The position numbers were made by a program, and so were the translations under genes. Shown here piece by piece: positions 27,709-35,610 of a stretch of 64,000 bases of DNA; the stretch's first letter is position 1, and each line of letters starts with the position of its first letter. The stretch comes from Thermodesulfobacteriota bacterium (GTDB lineage Bacteria; Desulfobacterota_D; UBA1144; Nemesobacterales; UBA2774): the NCBI GenBank assembly GCA_021604765.1, contig BQJP01000010.1, positions 1 through 64,000 of the forward strand, written 5' to 3'. The notes under the pieces are model-generated. The model did not search any database, was not told where the DNA came from, and saw only the letters and a program-made list of their open reading frames with translations.

Positions 27709-29031
27709 ATGCTTAGAACCGTAGTTTTAGGAATTAGCCATAAAACAGCGCCCATAGAAGTTAGAGAGCTATTCTCTTTCTCTAAGGAGAGCCTGGAGTT
27801 AGGTCTAAAGGAGCTTCAAAATAAAGATCATGTTGAAGAATGCGCAATTATTTCGACATGTAACCGAGTAGAAATATATGCTGTTTCTGAAAATATTGAA
27901 TTATGCCTCGAAAATATAAAATCATTCCTATCTGAGTTTCATGATGTGCCCCGAGAAGATTTAGAGCCACATATTTATTATTCAATAGGCCATATGGCAG
28001 TCAGACACCTATTTAATGTAGCATCAAGTATTGATTCTATGGTCGTTGGTGAGCCACAGGTATTAGGTCAAGTAAAGGAATCTTATAAAATTGCCGCTAC
28101 TCAAAAAACCGCAGGATTAATTCTGAATAGGCTTTTCCATACTTCATTTTTTGTGGCGAAAAAAATTAGGACTGAGACAGGTATAGGATCTCATGCTGTC
28201 TCGATCAGTTATGTTGCTGTTGAACTTGCCAAAAGAATATTTGACGATCTCTCTACGAGATCAGTAATGTTAATAGGGGCAGGCGATATGGCGGAGATTG
28301 CAGCGCAACACTTAATTAAGGCGGGAATAAGTGATTTATTTATAGCAAGTCGCAAATATGAGAATGCGGTTGAATTATCAAATAAATTAAATGGGCGATC
28401 TATAAGTTTTGATGAAGTTTTTTATCATTTAAAAGATGTCGATATTGTTATAGCCGCTACCGGTTCTCAAGACTTTATTGTGAAACCAAATCATGTTAAA
28501 GAAGCCCTTAAACTCAGAAATAATGATCCTATGTTTTTAATAGATATAGCGGTCCCAAGAGATATTGATCCGAGAATTGAAGATATCCCGGATGTTTATC
28601 TTTATGACATAGATGATTTGAAAAATGTTTCAGAAGAGAATATAAAAACCCGTAAGGAAAGCCTCCATAAAGCTGAAGAAATTGTACTTGATGTAGAAAA
28701 ATCTTTTAATGTTTGGCTAACTGGTCTAAAAGCGGTACCAGCTATTATAGATCTTAAAAAAAGATTTGAAATAATAAAAGATATCGAACTTGAAAAAGCA
28801 CTAGATAAGCTTGATGGTATCTCAGAAGAAGACAGGTACATAATTGAGCTTATGGCTTCCAGGATTATAGGCAAAATACTCCACAATCCGCTTACAAATC
28901 TAAAAAAGGAGTCTTCTACATCAATGGGTGCATTGTATGTGGATTCGATTAAAAGACTTTTTGAACTTGAAAAAGAACTCCTACTCCTAGAAGAAGAGGA
29001 AGATGAAGCATTCTTTCAGGATAGGAACTAG
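27709..29031 (+). CDS. hemA: Glutamyl-tRNA reductase
   Basis: The 440-residue HemA starts with VVLGISHKTAPIEVRE. It has the catalytic Cys in ISTCNRVEIYA, the VGEPQVLGQVK motif, an NADPH-binding VMLIGAGDMAEIAA and the C-terminal dimerisation helix. It reduces glutamate on tRNA-Glu to glutamate-1-semialdehyde, the first step of C5 tetrapyrrole synthesis. hemC overlaps its end by 29 bp. Haem supply suits the many c-type cytochromes encoded nearby. Confidence 0.96.
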   Translation: MLRTVVLGISHKTAPIEVRELFSFSKESLELGLKELQNKDHVEECAIISTCNRVEIYAVSENIELCLENIKSFLSEFHDVPREDLEPHIYYSIGHMAVRHLFNVASSIDSMVVGEPQVLGQVKESYKIAATQKTAGLILNRLFHTSFFVAKKIRTETGIGSHAVSISYVAVELAKRIFDDLSTRSVMLIGAGDMAEIAAQHLIKAGISDLFIASRKYENAVELSNKLNGRSISFDEVFYHLKDVDIVIAATGSQDFIVKPNHVKEALKLRNNDPMFLIDIAVPRDIDPRIEDIPDVYLYDIDDLKNVSEENIKTRKESLHKAEEIVLDVEKSFNVWLTGLKAVPAIIDLKKRFEIIKDIELEKALDKLDGISEEDRYIIELMASRIIGKILHNPLTNLKKESSTSMGALYVDSIKRLFELEKELLLLEEEEDEAFFQDRN

Positions 29032-29932
29032 AGGCAGTAAGCTTGCACTCTGGCAAGCCAATCATGTTCGCAACCTCCTTTCAGCAAGTAATCCCGAATT
29101 AGAAATCGAAATACAAATAATCAAGACTACTGGTGATGCTATTCTGAACTCTCCTTTATCAGAAATAGGGGGGAAAGGCGTATTTGTTAAAGAAATAGAA
29201 GAGGCGCTACTATCCGAAAATGTAGACATTGCTGTCCATAGTATGAAGGATGTTCCTACCGTACTTCCCGCAGGACTGATTATAGGAGCCGTGGTGGAAA
29301 GACATGATCCAAGGGATGCCTTCATATCAAATACAGGTCAAACTTTAGCAAAACTATCAAAGGGAAGTAGAATTGGCACAGGGAGTTTAAGAAGGGCATC
29401 TCAGCTTCTTCATCATTACCCGAGCATTAAAATCGTTTCTATTAGAGGCAATGTTGATACTAGAATAAGAAAGTTGAAAGAAGATGGTGAATTTGATGCA
29501 ATTGTATTGGCTGTAGCGGGTCTTGAAAGGATGGGGCTTGGAGAGGAAATAACAGAAATTATTTCTACGGATATCATGCTGCCGGCTCCTGGGCAAGGGA
29601 TTGTTGCAATAGAGTGTAGAGAGGGCGATGAAGAAACTGCCAATATTCTTAGAGCAATTAACCACACTGAAACAGAAATAGCTGCAATATCTGAAAGAGC
29701 CTTTCTATACAGGCTAGGAGGAGATTGCAACGTGCCTGTAGGTTGCAATGCAATTCTAAGTGGCAATACAATAAATTTGAGTGGAATCATTTCTTCTCCA
29801 GAAGGTAAGTTGCTAATAAAAAAAGATGCAAGCGACTCAATTCAGCACGCCGGGCAGCTTGGGGAGCAACTTGCTGAAATGATTTTAGAAGCTGGAGGTA
29901 ATGAAATTCTAGAGCAACTAACCTCTTCTTGA
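29003..29932 (+). CDS. hemC: Porphobilinogen deaminase (hydroxymethylbilane synthase)
   Basis: The 309-residue HemC begins FRIGTRGSKLALWQ. It has VHSMKDVPT, IGTGSLRRASQL, IRGNVDTR and APGQGIVAIECR. The dipyrromethane-cofactor Cys is in RLGGDCNVPVGC. It polymerises four porphobilinogen units to hydroxymethylbilane. Its ATG at 29003 lies inside the hemA reading frame (29-bp overlap); a later start would cut the conserved N-terminus, so the overlap is real. Confidence 0.96.
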   Translation: MKHSFRIGTRGSKLALWQANHVRNLLSASNPELEIEIQIIKTTGDAILNSPLSEIGGKGVFVKEIEEALLSENVDIAVHSMKDVPTVLPAGLIIGAVVERHDPRDAFISNTGQTLAKLSKGSRIGTGSLRRASQLLHHYPSIKIVSIRGNVDTRIRKLKEDGEFDAIVLAVAGLERMGLGEEITEIISTDIMLPAPGQGIVAIECREGDEETANILRAINHTETEIAAISERAFLYRLGGDCNVPVGCNAILSGNTINLSGIISSPEGKLLIKKDASDSIQHAGQLGEQLAEMILEAGGNEILEQLTSS

Positions 29933-30015
29933 GTATTATCTTCCTAGTAATTTTGCAATAAGCCTTTATTTCATTAAACTTTGATAATAATATTTTAGTC
30001 TAAAAGGAGTGGGTC

Positions 30016-30843
30016 TTGTTACCACAAAATCCTTCCCAAACTTATTTTGCGTTCCTTGATGTTGAAACTACTGGTCTTGATGCGGTTTCTGGCGATAAAA
30101 TCTGTGAAATTGCCGTTATTAAAACTGTTGGCGGCCAGATAGCAGATGAGTTCGTGACACTTATTAATCCTGGACGCAATATTCCTGAGCGAGCAGTCTC
30201 GATACACGGTATAACTCAAACTATGGTCACTCAGGCTCCATTATTTAGAGAAATAGCAAATGATCTCCTCGACTTTCTAAATGATACTGTAATTGTTGCT
30301 CATAACGCAAAGTTCGACCTTGGATTTCTGAGAATTGAACTCAACAATTTAAATTTATCTCTACCGGAAAATGAGGTAATAGATACACTTGGTATAGCCA
30401 GAAGATATTATGAGTTCCCAAGTAACAGCCTGGGGGACATTGCGCGATATATTGGACTTCCGATTGATGAACAGCACCGCGCTTTAGCAGACGTAACAAC
30501 CACGAAAGATATATTTGAATTCTTCCTAAAGGATCTAGAGAGAAGGGGTATTAGATTAAAAAGACTAAAAGACATACTTAAACTTCAGGGGCAATCAGTT
30601 GAGCTAAAGACTTCAAATGAATTAGTATTGCCTACAGAGATTGAGCAGGCCCTGAGGGACAAGGGCAAGCTTGAGATTAAGTACCTGTCTGCATACAAAG
30701 AGGAAACATCTACGAGAGTAATCGAGCCTTTAGAAATAAGTTTTAGCAAAGCTAACACCTACATACACGCTTACTGCCATCTTAGGAAAGAAAGATGCAC
30801 ATTTAGATTGGATAGAATTCTTGGAATTAAGGCTTTAGCTTAA
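30016..30843 (+). CDS. DEDDh 3'-5' exonuclease fused to a WYL-like domain
   Basis: The 275-residue protein has an N-terminal DnaQ-like exonuclease (about 10-175) with all DEDDh motifs: FLDVETTGLD, IVAHNAKFDLGF and HRALADVTTT. The C-terminal ~65 residues (EIKYLSAYKEETSTRVIEPLEI, YIHAYCHLRKERCTFRLDRI) match the WYL domain, a ligand- or nucleic-acid-sensing SH3-like fold. The start is TTG with AAGGAGTG just upstream. The fusion suggests a repair or stress nuclease whose activity is gated by a bound nucleotide or strand. It is not the replicative epsilon subunit. Confidence 0.87.
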   Translation: MLPQNPSQTYFAFLDVETTGLDAVSGDKICEIAVIKTVGGQIADEFVTLINPGRNIPERAVSIHGITQTMVTQAPLFREIANDLLDFLNDTVIVAHNAKFDLGFLRIELNNLNLSLPENEVIDTLGIARRYYEFPSNSLGDIARYIGLPIDEQHRALADVTTTKDIFEFFLKDLERRGIRLKRLKDILKLQGQSVELKTSNELVLPTEIEQALRDKGKLEIKYLSAYKEETSTRVIEPLEISFSKANTYIHAYCHLRKERCTFRLDRILGIKALA

Positions 30844-30848
30844 AGAAG

Positions 30849-30864
30849 TTTAATTTAAATTAAA
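30849..30864. repeat. AT-only 16-bp perfect palindrome between convergent genes
   Basis: TTTAATTTAAATTAAA is self-complementary and flanked by AAGAA/TTCTT, extending the pairing. It sits between the convergent exonuclease-WYL and lipoprotein genes and overlaps the lipoprotein stop. It may act as a weak bidirectional terminator. Confidence 0.4.
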
Positions 30865-31285
30865 TTTCTTGCTCAGTATTGTCCGTGGTTTCAGTACCAT
30901 TAGATTCCTCTGAACTAGTATCTTTTTCAGCGGGAGCAGCTTTGTCAGATGTGTCATCCGAAGAAAGATCTTTCCCAGCATCAGAATCCGGTATTTTCCC
31001 CATTTCTAGGTTTAGATCAATGATTTCTGCTTCTAGTCTCTTGGATTCGGCAATAAGTTTTTGGTTTTCAATTTTTAGATCGTTAATGTTAGCTTTAAGG
31101 TTTGCAATGTATTTGTCCAAAGCTTCACTATTTTGTTTGATCTTATCAAGCTCTTCTTGAGTTTGTTCAAGACTTGATTTTGTGGTTTCAAACTCATCAT
31201 TTTTTGCCTTGTTTTCACATCCTGCCAGGAATGAAATTGACATCATTAATGTAACAACTAAGAATAATCCGCTTAACTTTTTCAT
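30860..31285 (-). CDS. Small coiled-coil lipoprotein
   Basis: The 141-residue protein has a lipoprotein signal peptide with lipobox FLAGC (Cys about residue 23). A heptad-like helical region follows (about 35-95, FETTKSSLEQTQEELDKIKQ and onwards), with an acidic Ser/Thr/Glu tail. It resembles Lpp-like or other envelope-spanning coiled coils, but no family can be named. It is likely anchored in the outer or inner membrane. It is monocistronic. Confidence 0.72.
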   Translation of the reverse strand: MKKLSGLFLVVTLMMSISFLAGCENKAKNDEFETTKSSLEQTQEELDKIKQNSEALDKYIANLKANINDLKIENQKLIAESKRLEAEIIDLNLEMGKIPDSDAGKDLSSDDTSDKAAPAEKDTSSEESNGTETTDNTEQEI

Positions 31286-31393
31286 GTTTATTGTACTCCT
31301 CCTAATCGATTCTCTTATTGCTAATTTAATCTATATTTATTGAGAGTACTTGTCAATAATATTTATTAAACTATTGCAACTTATATATATAAC

Positions 31394-31422
31394 TTGACAG
31401 CTCTTTGATCTTGCCATACCAT
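31394..31422 (+). promoter_or_regulatory. Promoter of the initiator tRNA gene
   Basis: A perfect -35 TTGACA (31394-31399) lies 17 bp from TACCAT (31417-31422), a 4/6 match to TATAAT. The mature tRNA begins 17 bp after the -10. Confidence 0.55.
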
Positions 31423-31438
31423 ATAGCCCTTAATCTGA

Positions 31439-31515
<77 letters not shown>

Positions 31516-31733
31516 ATGATTTCAACTGCTTATACCACTTCCTAATTTCCCTCATATTAAGATTTATTGGATTTATTAACCAGAAGTTTTTGAGAAATTT
31601 TATTTGAAATATGGTAAGAAGATTTTTTCATCACCATTTCTCAAATGAGTATAGAACCCATCCAACTGGTATTCTCCATCAAAGACTACTTCAACACTCT
31701 TAGCTCCAAAGAAGTGTAATTAAACCAGACGAC

Positions 31734-33215
31734 TTATTCTTCGCCTGTTTGTATATTCTCTTTAACCTCTATGTTGCTATTACTGGTCACTTCCTTCCAA
31801 TTTAAAGCTGCTGTGGTGCCCTGCCAGGCATAATCTATCGATTCACCCAGTATTCGGGCAGCCTCTTGAGGAGCGTGGAACCCCATGGAATTCTCAGCTG
31901 CGATGAAGTCAAGTCTCCATTGTGCTTTGCGTTGAAGATCAAGAGATTCTTTTAGGTCTTCGTCTGTTGCACCTTGTTCTCTAGCCAAATTGATTGCATC
32001 TAGTTGTTCCATGAGAGCAGCTCCGGCACGTTGTAGCAAATCGAAATTCCGTTGCTGGATTCCGTCCACACGCTGCTGGATCTCTTCTTCAGAGAATCTG
32101 TGACATGTTTGGCAAGCGCGGTTAATGTTGAGCAGTGGGCTTCTTACCCAATGATCCGAGACCTTGCTGGCACCATCACGCATATATGGCATGTGACAAT
32201 CAGCGCATGCTACACCGCTTCGCGCGTGAATTCCCTGACTCCAAAGTTCAAACTCAGGATGCTGTGCTTTAAGTATCTTAGCTCCAGATTCTTTATGCTT
32301 ATAGTCAAAAAATTGGTTCCCGTCAGGAAAAGTTGTTTCATCCCAGAACTCTTCAACTTCTTCAACTTTAAGACCTTTACCCCACGGAAAAGTTAATTCC
32401 ATATTGCCGCCGCAATAATATTCCACATGACACTGTCCGCAGACATATGAGCGCATTTCAGAGCGGCTCGCGTCTTCGTTTGGATCGTAGGGCTTATCCC
32501 TGGACCCTTCTCTCCATATCTCAACTGAAGGTAAGTGTGGAGTCGGAGCATCTGATGCCGCTAGTGCCTGAATACCTTTTATAAAACCTGGTCTTGTAAC
32601 CCTGAGCTCCATAGTTTCTGGTGAATGACAATCAACACAGGATACAGGGTGATCGTTGCCCGAATCCTTCAATTTTTGGTGAAGGTCTTGATATGAATAC
32701 TTGTAGGATTCCTCAAACCCCTTAAATGCATCACCGTCTCCAAGTTGTTCATATAACGGCATGATAGAGGCATGACAATGCAAACACGAACCTGATTGTG
32801 GTTTTGTTTGCCGCTCTGTCTGTTCCTGATCCTCAAGCATATAAGCATGGCCGCGGCGGTCGCGGTAGTCGATAGAGAACGCATATCCTTTGAACATACG
32901 TTTCAACCATGGATCTCTTTCTATTTTCTGTTCGGGAAGCGCTTCACTGCCCCCATGTCCTCCGAAACGGGTACGTGTTGATATACTAGTCTTCTTATAG
33001 GAGTCATATTGTTTAGGCCAGTTAGCTTTCCATTTTTCAGGGTCGGTGTCCGTTTCCGTAACTTCAACAAGACGAATGTAAGGGTTTTTGGCTTCAACTT
33101 TTCTTTCAAATATATTAAGCATCAAAGCCGCGATTCCTGCACTTAACACAGCCACTATCAACACAATAACCGCTATACCAAGTTTAGATCCTAGTTTTGA
33201 CGAAGCTCCACTCAT
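31734..33215 (-). CDS. nrfA: Ammonia-forming cytochrome c nitrite reductase (pentahaem)
   Basis: The 493-residue protein reduces nitrite to ammonia with six electrons. It carries five CxxCH haem sites: CLHCH (144-148), CVDCH (193-197), CGQCH (259-263), CADCH and CQTCH. Family active-site features include CHVEYYCGG and [17 protein letters not shown]. In most NrfA the first, catalytic haem has CxxCK; here it is CLHCH, a known minority type. The N-terminus (about 13-34) is a membrane helix that looks uncleaved. It overlaps nrfH by 4 bp and accepts electrons from it. Confidence 0.95.
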   Translation of the reverse strand: MSGASSKLGSKLGIAVIVLIVAVLSAGIAALMLNIFERKVEAKNPYIRLVEVTETDTDPEKWKANWPKQYDSYKKTSISTRTRFGGHGGSEALPEQKIERDPWLKRMFKGYAFSIDYRDRRGHAYMLEDQEQTERQTKPQSGSCLHCHASIMPLYEQLGDGDAFKGFEESYKYSYQDLHQKLKDSGNDHPVSCVDCHSPETMELRVTRPGFIKGIQALAASDAPTPHLPSVEIWREGSRDKPYDPNEDASRSEMRSYVCGQCHVEYYCGGNMELTFPWGKGLKVEEVEEFWDETTFPDGNQFFDYKHKESGAKILKAQHPEFELWSQGIHARSGVACADCHMPYMRDGASKVSDHWVRSPLLNINRACQTCHRFSEEEIQQRVDGIQQRNFDLLQRAGAALMEQLDAINLAREQGATDEDLKESLDLQRKAQWRLDFIAAENSMGFHAPQEAARILGESIDYAWQGTTAALNWKEVTSNSNIEVKENIQTGEE

Positions 33216-33712
33216 TGCTCAATTCCTCCTTTTTCATCAGGCCGTAGCGGGCCTCCCAGGCCCATTGGTTCTCCATGTCCTACGCTTCGGTGACATTTGA
33301 CACAGCTCGTAGCATTGGCGTCTGTTGTGCTCCCATGCGTAAGGTTTTCTATCATGCTATTATGACATTCAAGGCAGTTTTCCTGTAATATCCGGCTATT
33401 TTTTTCAGTGATTGCTATCGGTTCGTGGAAATTTTGTAGTGTAAACGCCTTGGAATGATTGTAGCCATTTTCAGCTTTAGAGATGTATTTATTAGGGAAA
33501 TTATGAGGTAAATGACACTGAACACAAGTAGCTACAGTGTGGTGGCTTGCTTTCTGCCAAGAGTCATACTGGGGTTGCATAATGTGGCAGTTTACGCAAG
33601 CTTTGGGGTCTTTACTCATATAGGAAAGCCCCTCTCCATAATAGAAGGTGAAACTTCCAAGGCCAATCAAAATCCCTACCACGATGGATAGAATTACTGC
33701 CCTCTTCTTCAT
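33212..33712 (-). CDS. nrfH: NapC/NirT-type tetrahaem quinol dehydrogenase, NrfA partner
   Basis: The 166-residue protein has one N-terminal transmembrane helix (about 6-24) and four c-haem motifs (CVNCH, CVQCH, CLECH, CVKCH). It oxidises menaquinol and passes electrons to NrfA in a membrane-bound NrfHA complex. The order nrfH-nrfA with an ATGA overlap is standard. The 363-bp region upstream is shared with the divergent beta-barrel gene. No sigma-54 promoter was seen on the nrfH side. Confidence 0.94.
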   Translation of the reverse strand: MKKRAVILSIVVGILIGLGSFTFYYGEGLSYMSKDPKACVNCHIMQPQYDSWQKASHHTVATCVQCHLPHNFPNKYISKAENGYNHSKAFTLQNFHEPIAITEKNSRILQENCLECHNSMIENLTHGSTTDANATSCVKCHRSVGHGEPMGLGGPLRPDEKGGIEQ

Positions 33713-33950
33713 GATTAGTTTTGAATCCTAAAAGCTCAACCTCCGAATTAACTATGCTGTAAATTCATTTGTAAAACAAAACAGCACTATTTAATAATTC
33801 TAGAAGAGACTATATTTGAAAGAACTCGACTAGTCAAAATTGATCATTTATTAGAACATTGCAGGAAATCAATTTCTATTAACCATAACAATCTAAACTA
33901 TATAATTATTACTATATATGTAAGAAAGATTATATTTCCGTTTTGTCAGA

Positions 33951-33967
33951 TGTAATAAAATATTACA
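33951..33967. promoter_or_regulatory. Perfect palindrome, candidate activator site
   Basis: TGTAATA-AAA-TATTACA is a perfect inverted repeat (7-bp arms) in the nrfH/beta-barrel intergenic region. It lies about 90 bp upstream of the predicted sigma-54 transcription start near 34048, the usual distance for an enhancer-binding-protein site. It could equally serve nrfHA. Confidence 0.5.
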
Positions 33968-34020
33968 GCAAAATGTCTACCCTAGTTTTTGTAATCGCTA
34001 TCTATTATTGAAATATTTTT

Positions 34021-34037
34021 TTGGCACCCACTTTGCA
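34021..34037 (+). promoter_or_regulatory. Sigma-54 (-24/-12) promoter of the beta-barrel gene
   Basis: TTGGCAC-CCACT-TTGCA matches the consensus TGGCAC-N5-TTGCA in every position, with 12 bp between the G of -24 and the C of -12. The predicted start is near 34048, 28 bp before the ATG of the beta-barrel gene. Confidence 0.85.
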
Positions 34038-34075
34038 CTTAATACTCTTATCAATTAAACAAGGAGGATAGTAGG

Positions 34076-34927
34076 ATGTTAAGGAAAAATATCTTTGCGT
34101 ATGCGTTGTTATTGTTTTTAGCTGTGACGCTGGGCTTCAAGTCTTATGATGCTCATGCCGCAAGCGATCAGCAAATACAGGAGCTCAAACAGATGATTGA
34201 GCAGAACCAGAGGGAGAACGAGCAGAACCGCAGGCAGAATGAATTGTTGAGTGAGAAGATAGAACAGCTGGAGGCCGAAAAAGCGGCTAATCAGGCCCAA
34301 ATGCAGGAATCTGAAGCCCAAATGCAGCAGGTTGTCTCCAACCAGACGGATAAGCCTATAGGGGCTGAGTTCGCGCTTACTATTGGAGCTCAGAGTGGAC
34401 CGTTTAAAACAGGTACAGGGTTTTACATGTCAGGTGAATTGGGTCTGCCGTTATATAAGAACCTGGGACCTGGAAAACTGATGGGGTTAATTAATATCGG
34501 GTGGGCTAAAACGGATGATGACCTTACGTTTGAGCCAACTATTAATGCAGTAGCTCCCGGTGCGCTTCCAACACAAACTAGCGTTACTTTAGATACTGTA
34601 TCAATTTTGCTAGGATTAAAGTATAAAGTTGAGCAACACCACATTGTTCAACCTTATCTAGTTGCCGGACCGAGCTTTAACATATTTCTCAATAAGAGTG
34701 ACCCGGGTAGCCAGGTTGGTGGTATTGCTCCACAACCAGATAAACTTCAAAAAAATGGTTTTCCATCTGGACAAGGAAGTGCCGAGTTAGGTCTTGCCGC
34801 TGGATTAGGAGTGGATTTCAATGTTACTAAAAAGATTTTCGTAGGTGCTGAAGGTCGTTACAACTATGTCGACAGGAGTAACGGCTCATTTGGTACTTAT
34901 GGAGGAAGACTAGGATTTAGATTCTAA
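34076..34927 (+). CDS. Outer-membrane beta-barrel protein with N-terminal coiled coil
   Basis: The 283-residue protein has a signal peptide (about 1-29, ending AHA) and a Gln/Glu-rich coiled coil (about 30-92). A small beta-barrel of alternating hydrophobic strands follows, ending GRLGFRF with the C-terminal Phe recognised by the BAM machinery. It resembles OmpA/opacity-type barrels rather than a large porin. It lies upstream of the nos cluster and has its own perfect sigma-54 promoter, AAGGAGG ribosome-binding site and a strong terminator. Its role in N2O or nitrite respiration is an inference from context. Confidence 0.78.
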   Translation: MLRKNIFAYALLLFLAVTLGFKSYDAHAASDQQIQELKQMIEQNQRENEQNRRQNELLSEKIEQLEAEKAANQAQMQESEAQMQQVVSNQTDKPIGAEFALTIGAQSGPFKTGTGFYMSGELGLPLYKNLGPGKLMGLINIGWAKTDDDLTFEPTINAVAPGALPTQTSVTLDTVSILLGLKYKVEQHHIVQPYLVAGPSFNIFLNKSDPGSQVGGIAPQPDKLQKNGFPSGQGSAELGLAAGLGVDFNVTKKIFVGAEGRYNYVDRSNGSFGTYGGRLGFRF

Positions 34928-34975
34928 TTTAATTTATTCATCTTGGCTCTTCGGAGCCTCACCCCCTATATCACA

Positions 34976-35012
34976 AAGAGGGTATTCACAATGGAATACC
35001 CTCTTTTTTTTT
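34976..35012 (+). terminator. Strong intrinsic terminator after the beta-barrel gene
   Basis: AAGAGGGTATTC and GAATACCCTCTT form a perfect 12-bp stem with a 6-nt loop, followed by a run of nine T. It separates the beta-barrel gene from the nos operon. Confidence 0.93.
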
Positions 35013-35124
35013 ATGAAAACTTGACTGCAATTTCAAGAAACAGAAATATCCGGATTATTTGTCTTGTTTTCGGACACCTTACACCCCTCAAAGTTTTAAT
35101 AACTAGTAATATCAACAGTTTTGT

Positions 35125-35141
35125 CTGGCACGGGCATTGCA
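35125..35141 (+). promoter_or_regulatory. Sigma-54 (-24/-12) promoter of the nos operon
   Basis: CTGGCAC-GGGCA-TTGCA is a perfect match to the sigma-54 consensus with N5 spacing. The predicted start is near 35152, 31 bp upstream of the cytochrome c ATG. It lies between the upstream terminator and the first nos gene. Confidence 0.87.
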
Positions 35142-35182
35142 ATTATTAAGTATGTATATGATTTCTTGAAGGAGGATATGAT

Positions 35183-35578
35183 ATGAAGTCTTTTTTAGTT
35201 TTAATTCCTAGTAAATACGTTGCAATAGTTTTGATTCTCATCTTTTTAAGTTTTTCTCATTCAGTCTTTAGTAAGGAAAGTGCAGAAGCTGAAAAAGGGA
35301 AGGAGCTATTTCAGTCTAAGGGCTGTGTTGCCTGCCACACTATTGGAGGGGGCAAGCTCTCGGGTCCCGATCTTCAAGGTGTAACAGAGCGCAGAGAGGA
35401 AGAGTGGTTGAAAAAATGGATGAAATCTCCAGATACAATGGTCTTCACCGATCCAATAGCAAAAGAAATGCTTGCAGAATATATGGTTCCTATGCCGAAT
35501 CAGGGCCTAACAGACCAAGAAGTAAGTGAAGTTTATTCATATTTAAAGTTTGAGGATTCGAAGAAAAAAGAGAAATAA
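35183..35578 (+). CDS. Monohaem cytochrome c of the nos cluster (NosC-like)
   Basis: The 131-residue protein has an N-terminal signal or anchor (about 10-33) and one class I c-haem motif, GCVACHT, followed by GPDLQGV. A Met ligand lies in EYMVPMPNQGL. It is first in the nos operon, 32 bp before nosZ, and is the obvious electron donor to NosZ, as in other clade II clusters. The ribosome-binding site is GGAGG. No NosR is present in the cluster. Confidence 0.88.
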   Translation: MKSFLVLIPSKYVAIVLILIFLSFSHSVFSKESAEAEKGKELFQSKGCVACHTIGGGKLSGPDLQGVTERREEEWLKKWMKSPDTMVFTDPIAKEMLAEYMVPMPNQGLTDQEVSEVYSYLKFEDSKKKEK

Positions 35579-35610
35579 AAGAGCAATTAAGAAAAAGGAG
35601 GTATGGATTT

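Noticed and set aside
34943-35149. 68-codon open frame over the terminator and nos promoter
   Set aside because: It covers a strong terminator hairpin and the sigma-54 promoter, has no convincing ribosome-binding site and no family signs.
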